From: Candidatus Woesearchaeota archaeon
GTDB taxonomy: Archaea; Nanobdellota; Nanobdellia; Woesearchaeales; JABIAG01
Length of the DNA: 64,000 nucleotides
Assembly (NCBI GenBank): GCA_018653365.1
Contig: JABIAG010000001.1
Location: 514,951 to 578,950, forward strand
Direction of reading: 5' to 3'
Both the position numbers and the translations under genes were made by a program. The notes beneath the pieces are model-generated. The model saw nothing but the letters and a program-made list of their open reading frames with translations. It did no database searches and was not told the DNA's origin. Numbering within the stretch: position 1 is the stretch's first letter; the number at the start of each line of letters is the position of its first letter. Of the stretch, positions 19,457-28,853 are shown piece by piece.

Positions 19457-20339
19457 GTTCTAATTCCTTTTTTAATTCCACCAAACTTAATGGTTTATAT
19501 TTTTTAAATTCACTAACATCTTCTTGAACATCGGTCTTACTAACATATACTAAAACGGGTTTGTCTAATTTTTTAATTTTATTGTATAATGTTATTTGCT
19601 TTCCTAATTCTAAAGTTGGATCAAAAACAAATACAAAAGAGTTAGCTAAATACTTAATTGCTAACTCAGAAACTAGTTCGATTTTATTTGAAACCTCACG
19701 ATTTAGGGTTCCAGGAGTATCTAATAATTGAATGTTTTCCATGTAAGAAATGTTAATCCCCTTAGTTGTAAACGCATAAGGTTTAATATCTGGTTTACTC
19801 CCTGTTAACTTGAACAATAACGTTGTTTTACCCACATTTGGAAATCCAATAATACACACAGTGTTCATTGCGGTCTTAATCGTTGGAAACTGAGAAAAAA
19901 CCTTTCTAGATGCCTCTAAAATAGTTAGATTATCTTTAATTTGTTTGACAATAGAATTGATTCTGCCGTAAAATTCAGTTCTTAAAGAATTCAAACGTTT
20001 AGGTTCATCCGCATGAGTTTTTTTAAGTTTAATGGAGTATTGTTTGTGAAAAAAAGTTACTTTCTTTAATGCCCACGCCACACCACCTAAAGACTTCTTA
20101 ATGTCTGCATATTCTAGTGTTTGTTTGAACAATTCCTTATAAAATGGATCTAATTCATCAATGTTGGGATAGGTATTCATAATTTTTATTAGACGTGCAA
20201 TAACATACTCTTTAACCAAATCAATCTTATTTAGTTGTCGATCTTTTTGATTCCTAGAATTAATCTTTTGAGCACGCTTAAAAGCAGTATCAATAAATAC
20301 CTTATAATTCTCTATAGGTGGAACGTCTTTGAAAGCCAT
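19440..20339 (-). CDS. NOG1-type GTPase
   Basis: CIIGFPNVGKTTLLFKLTGSKPDIKPYAFTTKGINI, LLDTPG, NOG1-like N-terminal helices. Confidence 0.9.
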   Translation of the reverse strand: MAFKDVPPIENYKVFIDTAFKRAQKINSRNQKDRQLNKIDLVKEYVIARLIKIMNTYPNIDELDPFYKELFKQTLEYADIKKSLGGVAWALKKVTFFHKQYSIKLKKTHADEPKRLNSLRTEFYGRINSIVKQIKDNLTILEASRKVFSQFPTIKTAMNTVCIIGFPNVGKTTLLFKLTGSKPDIKPYAFTTKGINISYMENIQLLDTPGTLNREVSNKIELVSELAIKYLANSFVFVFDPTLELGKQITLYNKIKKLDKPVLVYVSKTDVQEDVSEFKKYKPLSLVELKKELELIQPQ

Positions 20340-20373
20340 GAGCGTAAGAAAATGAATTGCTTAATTAATGTTC

Positions 20374-20724
20374 TTATTGTTTTCTTGAAGTGTTTGGAGT
20401 ATACGGTCTTCTCTGTAAAGTTCCTCGTATTTCGTCTGCGAGAGATACTCCTGCAGCATGTCGTACTTCACAAGAATATTGAGGGACAGAACTAGGTGTT
20501 CTTAAAGTAGAGGCCCTTCGATGATCACCTCTTGCTTGTCTGATTTCATCCCCTAAACTTATGCCCGCTGCTTGTCTTAATGCACAGGCATATATTGGTT
20601 TTGTTGTTTGCGGGGGCGGGTTAGTTGAAGAGGGATTTGAAAACTCTCTTGCGGATTGAGGTCTAGGTTGAACTGTTTGTGGGGGTACATTCCTATTTAC
20701 TAAACGTTTTAACCATGCTTTCAT
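20374..20724 (-). CDS. hypothetical with two internal repeats
   Basis: YACALRQAAGISLGDEIR and YSCEVRHAAGVSLADEIR. Confidence 0.65.
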   Translation of the reverse strand: MKAWLKRLVNRNVPPQTVQPRPQSAREFSNPSSTNPPPQTTKPIYACALRQAAGISLGDEIRQARGDHRRASTLRTPSSVPQYSCEVRHAAGVSLADEIRGTLQRRPYTPNTSRKQ

Positions 20725-20887
20725 TTTAGTTCATCTCATTAAAATACTAAGATAATTTATGTTTTCCGTAACCATTTATAAAGCTAACTGATTTTTACCA
20801 CCTAACTGAGACAATGACAATAAATGATTCTTTTACAACAATATTTAAATAGGAATTCTTCAATAAACTTACTAGGAGGTAAAAAAT

Positions 20888-21124
20888 ATGGAAGAAGAAA
20901 TGAAAATGACAGACGAACAGGATCTAGAAATTAAAGAGCCCGAAGAAAACAAAGAAGAAGAGCTAAAACAACTAGAGACTGAAGGAATAGTAGAAAAAGA
21001 GCCAATTCACGTCGAAGAATTTGAACCAACACAAAAAGATGCTGAATCAGGATTTAAGAAATTTGTAATCGTTTCCATCATAATAATCATAATACTTTTA
21101 ATACTATTAATTTTTATTAAGTGA
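20888..21124 (+). CDS. acidic tail-anchored small protein
   Basis: AGGAGGT at 20874-20880; C-term FVIVSIIIIIILLILLIFIK. Confidence 0.75.
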   Translation: MEEEMKMTDEQDLEIKEPEENKEEELKQLETEGIVEKEPIHVEEFEPTQKDAESGFKKFVIVSIIIIIILLILLIFIK

Positions 21125-21885
21125 AAATGTTTACACATACCCTAAACCCAATACTTTTACAAGTTGGGGCTCTGGAAATCAGATGGTACGGGCTAATGTA
21201 TGTAATTGCATTTATTATAACATACTTCTTTATCTTAAAATTCTCGAAAAAATTCGGATTAGAACTAAGTAAAGACGACGTGGGCGATTTTGTGCTGTAT
21301 TCTGTTGTGTTAATGGTTATATGTGCAAGACTCGTGGAAGTACTATTCTATAATCCAAGTTATTACTTTTCTGACCTTTCTAAAATATTTGCAATATGGG
21401 AAGGAGGGTTAAGTTTTCATGGTGGACTATTAGGCATAGTATTAGCAGGATGGTTATTCAGCAAGAAGAAAAAAATATCCTTCTTAAAATTAGCAGATCT
21501 AGTTAGTTTACCCGCAGTGTTAGGATTAATGTTAGGAAGACTAGGCAATTTCATAAATGGAGAATTAGTTGGAAGAATTACTTCAGTTCCGTGGTGTTTT
21601 AACTTCAGAGGATATGAAGGATGCAGACACCCCTCACAATTATACGAAGCAGGGAAAAATCTATTAATATTCTTAATACTATTTCCTATGACGGGAAAGA
21701 AAAAAGACGGATTTATATTCTTTTTATTTCTTATATTATATGCAGTTTTCAGGTCAATAATAGAACAATATTGGAGAATGCCTGCAAGATACATACTTGG
21801 TTTAACCGAAGGACAATTCTTAAACGTGTTTATACTAGTCATTGGACTAATTGGAATGTGGTGGATACATAGAAAAACTATTTAG
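21121..21885 (+). CDS. lgt: prolipoprotein diacylglyceryl transferase
   Basis: GGLSFHGGLLG, LGRLGNFINGELVGR, RHPSQLYEA, multi-TM. Confidence 0.92.
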   Translation: MKMFTHTLNPILLQVGALEIRWYGLMYVIAFIITYFFILKFSKKFGLELSKDDVGDFVLYSVVLMVICARLVEVLFYNPSYYFSDLSKIFAIWEGGLSFHGGLLGIVLAGWLFSKKKKISFLKLADLVSLPAVLGLMLGRLGNFINGELVGRITSVPWCFNFRGYEGCRHPSQLYEAGKNLLIFLILFPMTGKKKDGFIFFLFLILYAVFRSIIEQYWRMPARYILGLTEGQFLNVFILVIGLIGMWWIHRKTI

Positions 21886-22297
21886 GCCAATTACCCATAT
21901 CTGTATCAACAAAACCAGTTATTGCATGCTGTCTTTTACGCATATCTGGAAACCAAAACGGGTCTTCATTAGTATTTGTTGAACAAGCTTCAGTTAATGC
22001 GGTTTCAAACTCTAATTGAATTTCTTGAGATCTAGCAGGAGTGGGCCTGTACTCAGTACACATAACATGATCTTTAAGTCCTGGATGTTTATCATCTACT
22101 GCAAGAGCAACCAAAGAGGGATGCCAATACGGTTCTTCATCCTGACCAATTAAGGTCATTAACTTATTTTGAACAGGACAATTGCCAGTACTATAACAAG
22201 TTCCACAATAAGTACGAAAAAAAGGTTCAGACGTCTCACCTGTAAACTCTTGGTTGGGATGTCTTCTATAACCTGCCGGTAAATCTTCAGTATTCAT
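21878..22297 (-). CDS. hypothetical with four-Cys set
   Basis: YCGTCYSTGNCPVQNK and later HVMCTEYRP. Confidence 0.65.
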   Translation of the reverse strand: MNTEDLPAGYRRHPNQEFTGETSEPFFRTYCGTCYSTGNCPVQNKLMTLIGQDEEPYWHPSLVALAVDDKHPGLKDHVMCTEYRPTPARSQEIQLEFETALTEACSTNTNEDPFWFPDMRKRQHAITGFVDTDMGNWPK

Positions 22298-22381
22298 GTT
22301 TGTTAAAGAACATAACTAATTTATAAAGGTAACTACTAAAGAACAACTAAGCTTTTAAAAAACAAGTAGTTAACACTCTTA

Positions 22382-22915
22382 ATGAAACGCCGACAGAGTA
22401 TGTGCCTGACAGCAGCAGTGATTTTAGCAGGATGTAGTACTGTAAAACCTCCGATTAATAAACCTGAAAAATATTTCTTAATTCTTGGAACTGAGGGAGC
22501 AATGGCAACAATGTACAACTGCGTAACTGAATTAAATCCCGAACGACATTTAACCGTAATAGATGGATGGAGCATGCATTATCCCTCTGATCAGGAACCA
22601 ACAAGAAAAAACATGTTACGAACACTAAGAAGATTAGCAAAACAAGTCGACGCCAACGATTCATTTTATGTTTTTGTTGGAAGAGGAGTTTGGAATAAAG
22701 GATTGTTAACACAAGAAGAACTAGATTCATTACTTGACAAAATCCGACCTGAAGATGGATTACAATTCCAAATGCAATCAACAACAAGATGCTACATTCG
22801 CAAAAAAAGTGTTGGCCAAGGATGGTATGACTGGAAAAGAAGAAAAACTCTTAATTTTAAACATCACTCTCCAGCGTATAGAGAAAGAAATAGACGAAGT
22901 AATCAGAGAATATAA
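22382..22915 (+). CDS. putative lipoprotein, possible degenerate caspase/C13-like fold
   Basis: Lipobox VILAGC then STVKPP; DSFYVFVGRG and RCYIRKK in positions resembling catalytic H and C motifs. Confidence 0.65.
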   Translation: MKRRQSMCLTAAVILAGCSTVKPPINKPEKYFLILGTEGAMATMYNCVTELNPERHLTVIDGWSMHYPSDQEPTRKNMLRTLRRLAKQVDANDSFYVFVGRGVWNKGLLTQEELDSLLDKIRPEDGLQFQMQSTTRCYIRKKSVGQGWYDWKRRKTLNFKHHSPAYRERNRRSNQRI

Positions 22916-22979
22916 TTTTATCATTCTGAACACCCTCTTATCACAAATATTTATAAACTGATTATGTTCTCTGGAATAT

Positions 22980-23819
22980 ATGACAAAGTTAACAGAACAC
23001 ATAGAAAAAAAAGTAAGAAAAACAATCCGACAGTATAAACTTTTCAATCACAAAAGTAAGATTCTAATGGCAGTATCTGGAGGAAAAGACTCCACAGTTT
23101 GTGTGTATTTGTTGAAGAAGTTAGGGTATGATGTTGAAGCAATAACAATAGACGCATCAATTGGAGACTATACTGAAACAAACTTAAAAAATATTAAGAA
23201 AGTATGTAAAAAATACGAAATTAAACTGCACGTTATCTCATTCAGAGAAGAATTTGGAAAATCACTATGTTATATGCGAGATGTATTGCGCACTAAAGGA
23301 CACAAATACTCCTCTTGTATGCTGTGTGGGATACTTAAACGTTATTTACTAAATAAGTACGCTAGAGAATTAAAAGCAGATGTACTGGCAACGGGACACA
23401 ATTTAGATGATGAAGCACAAGCATTCTTAATGAACGTATTTAAGAACGATTTCTTCTTAGCAAAAAAGCAAGGACCTAAATCAGATCAGGTCTCAAAACG
23501 ATTTATACCTAGAGTAAAACCACTTTATTTAATTAGCGAAGAAGAAGCATTACAGTTTTCTAAACAAATGAAGTTCCCAGTAAAATATGGAATTTGTCCC
23601 TGTTCTGTTGGAGCCCATAGAAGAAAACACAAGAACATACTTGACGAATTAGAAAAGAAAAACCCTGGAGTAAAGTACTCAGTAATACGTTTCCAGGAAG
23701 AAATGAAACTTAAACTGAAAAAAGTAAAAAAAGCAAAAGTAAACTTATGCGAGTGTGGAGAACCTACAAAAGTAAAAATTTGCCGTGTATGTCAAATATT
23801 TAAAGAATTAGAACTTTGA
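22980..23819 (+). CDS. TtcA/TtuA/Ncs6-family tRNA thiolation ATPase
   Basis: MAVSGGKDSTV PP-loop, SSCMLCG, ATGHNLDDEAQ, C-term CECGEPTKVKICRVC. Confidence 0.88.
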   Translation: MTKLTEHIEKKVRKTIRQYKLFNHKSKILMAVSGGKDSTVCVYLLKKLGYDVEAITIDASIGDYTETNLKNIKKVCKKYEIKLHVISFREEFGKSLCYMRDVLRTKGHKYSSCMLCGILKRYLLNKYARELKADVLATGHNLDDEAQAFLMNVFKNDFFLAKKQGPKSDQVSKRFIPRVKPLYLISEEEALQFSKQMKFPVKYGICPCSVGAHRRKHKNILDELEKKNPGVKYSVIRFQEEMKLKLKKVKKAKVNLCECGEPTKVKICRVCQIFKELEL

Positions 23820-24373
23820 TTTTGTTGTAACATTTTAAGACGTTCAACTTCCCGGACATGATAATGGTATCTTGCAAGTACTGATTGAAAAAAAACAACT
23901 CTTTCTTGAGGCTGAGAAACATAATTTAATTTAATGCCTTCTTTCTTTCCACCAGTTGTTTCAATAATGATGCTTCCTGCACCAAATAACGCAGAAATTC
24001 CTTTTTTAGTATAATTAACCTTGACAATATTTGCCATGTCAACATCCTCTCTCTTAAAACCACAAGAACAAACAAGTTTATCAGAAAAAATATCCACCCT
24101 CTTCATAACTGCAGTAATAGTGTTGTAAAACGAAACAATAAACACTAAGAAAAAAATAACTACAACTAAATATTGCATAACCGTATCTGCACTAGCATTA
24201 AATCCTAAAAATTGTAATGATTCAAACACAATAGAAAAATCAACCAAAGTATTCACGATAAATAATGCACCAAGTAATATTAATGCGGGAAACGCCCACC
24301 CAATAAAAGAAGAGAGGAATCCCTTAAAACCATTAGATTCAATCTTACCAACAACTAAAGGTTCATTTTCCAT
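23792..24373 (-). CDS. membrane protein with PH-like domain
   Basis: Two TMs then SALFGAGSIIIETTGGKKEGIKLNYVSQPQ. Confidence 0.7.
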   Translation of the reverse strand: MENEPLVVGKIESNGFKGFLSSFIGWAFPALILLGALFIVNTLVDFSIVFESLQFLGFNASADTVMQYLVVVIFFLVFIVSFYNTITAVMKRVDIFSDKLVCSCGFKREDVDMANIVKVNYTKKGISALFGAGSIIIETTGGKKEGIKLNYVSQPQERVVFFQSVLARYHYHVREVERLKMLQQNQSSNSLNI

Positions 24374-24404
24374 AATAAGTTAATGAAGAATAGGTATATA
24401 AACT

Positions 24405-24713
24405 TTACTTATCAATCTCGGCCTTAATCTTCTTAAGAACTGCATCTAGAGCAAAATATAAATTACGATCTACAACTTGAGAAGCAAATACTTTTCCATT
24501 ATCAGTAACCTTAGCATGAAGTTCTACTTGCTTGTTTTCAGAACCAATATGTTTTAATTGTAAATGTAACTTTTCAAAATTAGAACAAGAATCTTTGAAT
24601 TTTCTAGCGTAATTACCAACAATCTTATTGATAACAACATTATTAATTTTCTCGACCTCACGAAACCCAGAAAGTTCTATGTTTCCACCCAAAGTAATTA
24701 CTTCATCTGTCAT
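24405..24713 (-). CDS. HPF/YfiA-like small protein
   Basis: LHLQLKHIG..VELHAKVTDNGKVFASQVVDRNLYFALDAVLKKIKAEI. Confidence 0.55.
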   Translation of the reverse strand: MTDEVITLGGNIELSGFREVEKINNVVINKIVGNYARKFKDSCSNFEKLHLQLKHIGSENKQVELHAKVTDNGKVFASQVVDRNLYFALDAVLKKIKAEIDK

Positions 24714-24806
24714 AATTGATAATATGTGGACTTTAGAATATATAAAGTTTAGTTATATAGTTTCTATATATTTGCGGTTGAGTAAGATTTAAATACTAGT
24801 TGAAAT

Positions 24807-25535
24807 ATGGATGATAAAAGAGGTGAGTGCATGGAACTAATATTAACAAAAAAACCAAAGAACGTAACAATAATTGAGGGCTTTCCTGGTTTTGGACTTG
24901 TTGGAACCATAACAACAGAATTTCTTACTAACCATTTAGAGTGTGAACCCATAGGACAAATAATAGTAAAAGATGTAGCACCAATAGTAGCAATTCATAC
25001 AGAAAAATTAGTTAAACCAATCTCTTTATTCTATAACAAAAAATATAATTTGTTGATTATACATTCAATATCTCCTGGAACAAAAGCAGAATGGAAAATT
25101 GGAGAGGCAGTAAGCCAAATTATAAAACAAACTCAAGCAAAACAAATAATAAGTTTAGAAGGAGTGATGAATCAAACTCAACCAAACGAAAACGTATTCT
25201 TTTATAGTAATAATGCTAGTGTTTCTAAAAAATTAGAATCATTAAAATTATTAAAAATGAAAGAGGGAATTGTAGTTGGAGTAACTGCAGCATTACTAAC
25301 AAATACTTCAAGTAATTTCTTAGCATTCTTTGCAGAAACACATACAGACATGCCAGACTCTAGAGCCGCTGCTCGAATGATAAAAGCATTAGATGTTTAT
25401 TTGGGGCTAAAAGTTGATTATAAGCCATTAATAAAACAAGCTGAACTGTTTGAAGCTAAAATCAAAAACATTGTTGAGAAAGGCAATGCCGCTGCAGTGG
25501 TTCAAAAAGAAAAACAGATTAGTTATGTTGGTTAA
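24807..25535 (+). CDS. PAC2 family protein
   Basis: VTIIEGFPGFGLVGTITTEFL, LLTNTSSNFLAFFAETHTDMPDSRAAARMI. Confidence 0.9.
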   Translation: MDDKRGECMELILTKKPKNVTIIEGFPGFGLVGTITTEFLTNHLECEPIGQIIVKDVAPIVAIHTEKLVKPISLFYNKKYNLLIIHSISPGTKAEWKIGEAVSQIIKQTQAKQIISLEGVMNQTQPNENVFFYSNNASVSKKLESLKLLKMKEGIVVGVTAALLTNTSSNFLAFFAETHTDMPDSRAAARMIKALDVYLGLKVDYKPLIKQAELFEAKIKNIVEKGNAAAVVQKEKQISYVG

Positions 25536-25999
25536 ACTATTGTTACAAAGTTATATGTTTGGCTTAAATCACGTAATGCGTCGTCTAATTTGGCATTGGC
25601 AGTACTGATTCTGGAAAAATAATTATCTTTATGATCATTTAATAAAATTAATGAAACGCTTTTTGGAAATGTTCTTCTAGGAATAGCACTTAAACTTACT
25701 AATCTTGCAGATTTTAATAGTCCCATAAGACCCCTAAATTCCCTTGCATTACACCCGCCATTAAATGAAACAAAAAAGTCAACAGGAAATTGAGGTAAAA
25801 CTAATTGAACACTATCTCTTGTTAAAACATAACTTGTTTTAACCAGTTTTCTACGATCCTTTTTAAGCAAACAAAAAGAGTCAGAAAGAACTAGCTCAGT
25901 AGCTGTTGTTTTTTGAACTTCATATCCTTGATCGTGGGCATATAAAATACTTTTAACATGCCGTGTTAAAATATCTTCGGGGGTGTTTTCTAAATTCAT
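25532..25999 (-). CDS. hypothetical (start revised from 26062)
   Basis: ATG 25999 lies about 25 nt downstream of TTTATAA on the minus strand. Confidence 0.6.
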   Translation of the reverse strand: MNLENTPEDILTRHVKSILYAHDQGYEVQKTTATELVLSDSFCLLKKDRRKLVKTSYVLTRDSVQLVLPQFPVDFFVSFNGGCNAREFRGLMGLLKSARLVSLSAIPRRTFPKSVSLILLNDHKDNYFSRISTANAKLDDALRDLSQTYNFVTIV

Positions 26000-26324
26000 A
26001 TTTGTTGGTTTAAGGCGGATTTTATAAAGATTTTTAGCTTTGCACATTAACTCATAATGCACAAAAAGGGTTTAGAAGGGTTGTGCGTAATGGATTCAAA
26101 TAGTAACAAATAGTTTTTGTGCAAACCCAGGCAAGAGATTGCACAATAAGTCGATCTAATTGTTTTCATCAATTAAGAGAAAAAATCAAGTACTTTTTGA
26201 AAAAACGTCCGATTATTCGTTTAATAGTGGTTATACGTAATTAAATTTAATTTTCTCATCTAGAAAAAGGGAAGTTTCTCTTTAAGTTAGAATGGCAATT
26301 TCTTAAAAAGAAAGAGGAGTGTTA

Positions 26325-27344
26325 TTAATTTCGCATGCTATTATGCACTACTAATTTAATTGAATATCCTTTTTCTTTAATCAACTGCTTTGTCATATCA
26401 AGTTTTTTAAAATCCATTGAAGATTCTATATAATAATCAATCCTATAAGCATATTTTTTTATATTTAAAGGGAAAAAACTAACTCCTGCATCATCTCCAG
26501 GATGAGCGCAAATAAATTTATTAGGAACTTTCATGTGGATCACATGCCCATAATACTGCTTGGTGTCTGGATATTTTTTAATTTTATGGGGGGAAACATT
26601 AAAATAAATAGCCTGTGCCCTAAGTTCGTGTAGTCCAACCTGTTTAATGTAATCGTAAATATGTCCAAAAAAGTTATCCTCTTCGGCTAATTTATCAAGT
26701 GCCCCTTCCAGTGATTCTGTTCCATATTTTTCACAATAATGTTTAACAAACTTTTCATCTCTAGCAATTTTTCCAAAAATTTCTGCTATTTCTTCAGGCG
26801 TAATATTATCCTCATATGCTGAAATAAAATATCCTATAGCGGTTAAAAAATAAAGCGAATCAGTATTATTGTATTTACCTGACGGGTAAAGAAATCCAGA
26901 CTTAAGAGGTGCTATTAGTGAAGGAGTTCCATGTTCTATATATGATTTTCCCGCTAACCAACGTCTACCTCCTGTGTGTTTTGCTAAGAAAATTCCTTTT
27001 TCTAAAATTTCTTCAAATTGTTCTTTATTTTTATCTATCGATAATTCTGTTTTATCAAGTTCTTTAATCTTTTCTAATAATGCTTTAATTCCCTCAAAAC
27101 TAGAAAAATTATCATCTCTAAGTGCTTTAATTAATTCATCGACGTTTATCATTAATTCTTGTAGGATGGTCTTAAAACTCGTAGGATATCCTTCTGGTTC
27201 AATGAGATAGAATATACTTCCTAAATGTTCCTTTATTTTCTTTGCAGCACCAATAACTCCTTTTAACTTTTTTTTATTAAGACAATTTTCAATTAATTGG
27301 ACTAATGCTAATATTCTTTTAAGATCCTTACCCGTTCTATTCAT
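26325..27344 (-). CDS. hypothetical (start possibly 27344 rather than 27485)
   Basis: Long ORF; MNRTGKDLK start about 27 nt after TTTAAAT. Confidence 0.6.
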   Translation of the reverse strand: MNRTGKDLKRILALVQLIENCLNKKKLKGVIGAAKKIKEHLGSIFYLIEPEGYPTSFKTILQELMINVDELIKALRDDNFSSFEGIKALLEKIKELDKTELSIDKNKEQFEEILEKGIFLAKHTGGRRWLAGKSYIEHGTPSLIAPLKSGFLYPSGKYNNTDSLYFLTAIGYFISAYEDNITPEEIAEIFGKIARDEKFVKHYCEKYGTESLEGALDKLAEEDNFFGHIYDYIKQVGLHELRAQAIYFNVSPHKIKKYPDTKQYYGHVIHMKVPNKFICAHPGDDAGVSFFPLNIKKYAYRIDYYIESSMDFKKLDMTKQLIKEKGYSIKLVVHNSMRN

Positions 27345-27757
27345 AATAACATTTAAAAGATTCAAAGCATTTAAATATTTCCATTTAATATAATACGAAA
27401 CAGTTGAAGAAAAAGAAGAAGAATATTTATGTGGGATAAATGTGAAGACGAACAGGTCTATAAAGTACCCCTTGTTCTCGTTCACGCGTATTTTAAACTA
27501 GACATTCAATTCTTATGGTAAAGTTTTTGTGTAAAGCCAAGATTTTTGATGAATAATTAGTTTAGTTGTTGCTAGAAGGTTTTAGACACATATTATTCGG
27601 TCTTGTCTTAAATCTTTTGTCTATGCTTGAATGTAGTTGAGTTAAAGGTTTTAGTCTTTGCTTAAATGTTTTATTAAGTATTTTCTTACTTTAAAATTAG
27701 TTTAAGAATTAATAAATTTACCGTTTTCTTTATAAAAACACCCAAATTAACAATCTC

Positions 27758-28459
27758 ATGATCCCACCAAGATATCCCGAACCCAATTTACCTCAAATTG
27801 CAGAAATATATAGACAAATCACCATGAAAACACGAGGTAATGTTGCTGAAATAGGGCCATTATTGGCAGAAGCTAGACTGCGCCGAATAGTTGATGTGTG
27901 TTGTGGAGTGGGAGATTTAACCGTAATATATGCCGACAGCTGCCAACAAACAGAAGTAATAGGGATAGATAATGATCCTAAATCACTTGATATCGCAAGA
28001 AGACATTTTATGAGACCAAACATAACCTATGTGGAAGGAAACATTTATGATTTGGACTACCTGGGTGCAGATTTTGTTCAATGTAGTGACGCATTGCATC
28101 ATTTAGATCTTTTGCCTGCAATAAAAGCAATGAAAAAAACATTAAGACCGGGAGGGATTCTTGGAATAAGAGATTTTGATAGAACACATACATTTAATGG
28201 AAGTTTAGCAGAAATCCTGCCCGTAATGTATAAAGCAAGAAAATTTGGAGAATATCCTTTTCTTTGTTTTCTTAATCAATCGGGCCTGTTGGAAGATTCT
28301 TGCTTACCTCATTTAGTTTCAAAAATGGCAGCATATACTACTGCTGAAGTAGTCACAGTTTTAAGAGAAGAAGGAATGTTTGCAGGAGAAACAACAAACA
28401 CAACCGCTCTAGGATCAGAAGAAGTATTAATGGGTATAGCGGTTACAAAACGAGATTAA
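27758..28459 (+). CDS. SAM-dependent methyltransferase
   Basis: IVDVCCGVGDLTVIYA, VIGIDNDPKSLDIARR, ALHHLD, LRPGGILGI. Confidence 0.88.
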   Translation: MIPPRYPEPNLPQIAEIYRQITMKTRGNVAEIGPLLAEARLRRIVDVCCGVGDLTVIYADSCQQTEVIGIDNDPKSLDIARRHFMRPNITYVEGNIYDLDYLGADFVQCSDALHHLDLLPAIKAMKKTLRPGGILGIRDFDRTHTFNGSLAEILPVMYKARKFGEYPFLCFLNQSGLLEDSCLPHLVSKMAAYTTAEVVTVLREEGMFAGETTNTTALGSEEVLMGIAVTKRD

Positions 28460-28700
28460 ATACATTGGCATATCTTGGACATTCTCGTTCCAAAGCAGAA
28501 ACTGTTCGAACATCATAATTACCTGCAACTTTAGCCATTTCACCAAATTCATTAACAACTCTGGGTTTAGCATTATCTTCATCACCCCAACGAGAAATTT
28601 GATCATAATCAAAACCAAGAAACTTAGCAGCAAACGCATTAAACGCCCAAGTTTCATAAGTTCCATTTTCTAATTCATGAATGTCTGAATACCTACTCAT
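28443..28700 (-). CDS. hypothetical, 85 aa
   Basis: ORF, convergent overlap with methyltransferase. Confidence 0.5.
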   Translation of the reverse strand: MSRYSDIHELENGTYETWAFNAFAAKFLGFDYDQISRWGDEDNAKPRVVNEFGEMAKVAGNYDVRTVSALERECPRYANVFNLVL

Positions 28701-28853
28701 ATGAAAAAAGTAATTAATTCAAAAATATAAAGATTAGGGAAGTTTAGTAGGGGTTTTCAACCCAAATAAGGGTATCGAGGCCGTTTTAGCTATAAAGTTC
28801 GCATAATACTGACTATGAGAAGGTTTAAATAGTAGAAGTGTGCTTGATTTGGT

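Noticed and set aside
26212-26270. Palindrome AATTAAATTTAATT near 26240
   Set aside because: Pure A/T self-complementary word, expected by chance in this composition
28751-28763. GGGTT-TTC-AACCC hairpin upstream of xerA as a dif site
   Set aside because: Only 5-bp arms and no clear 11-6-11 dif architecture
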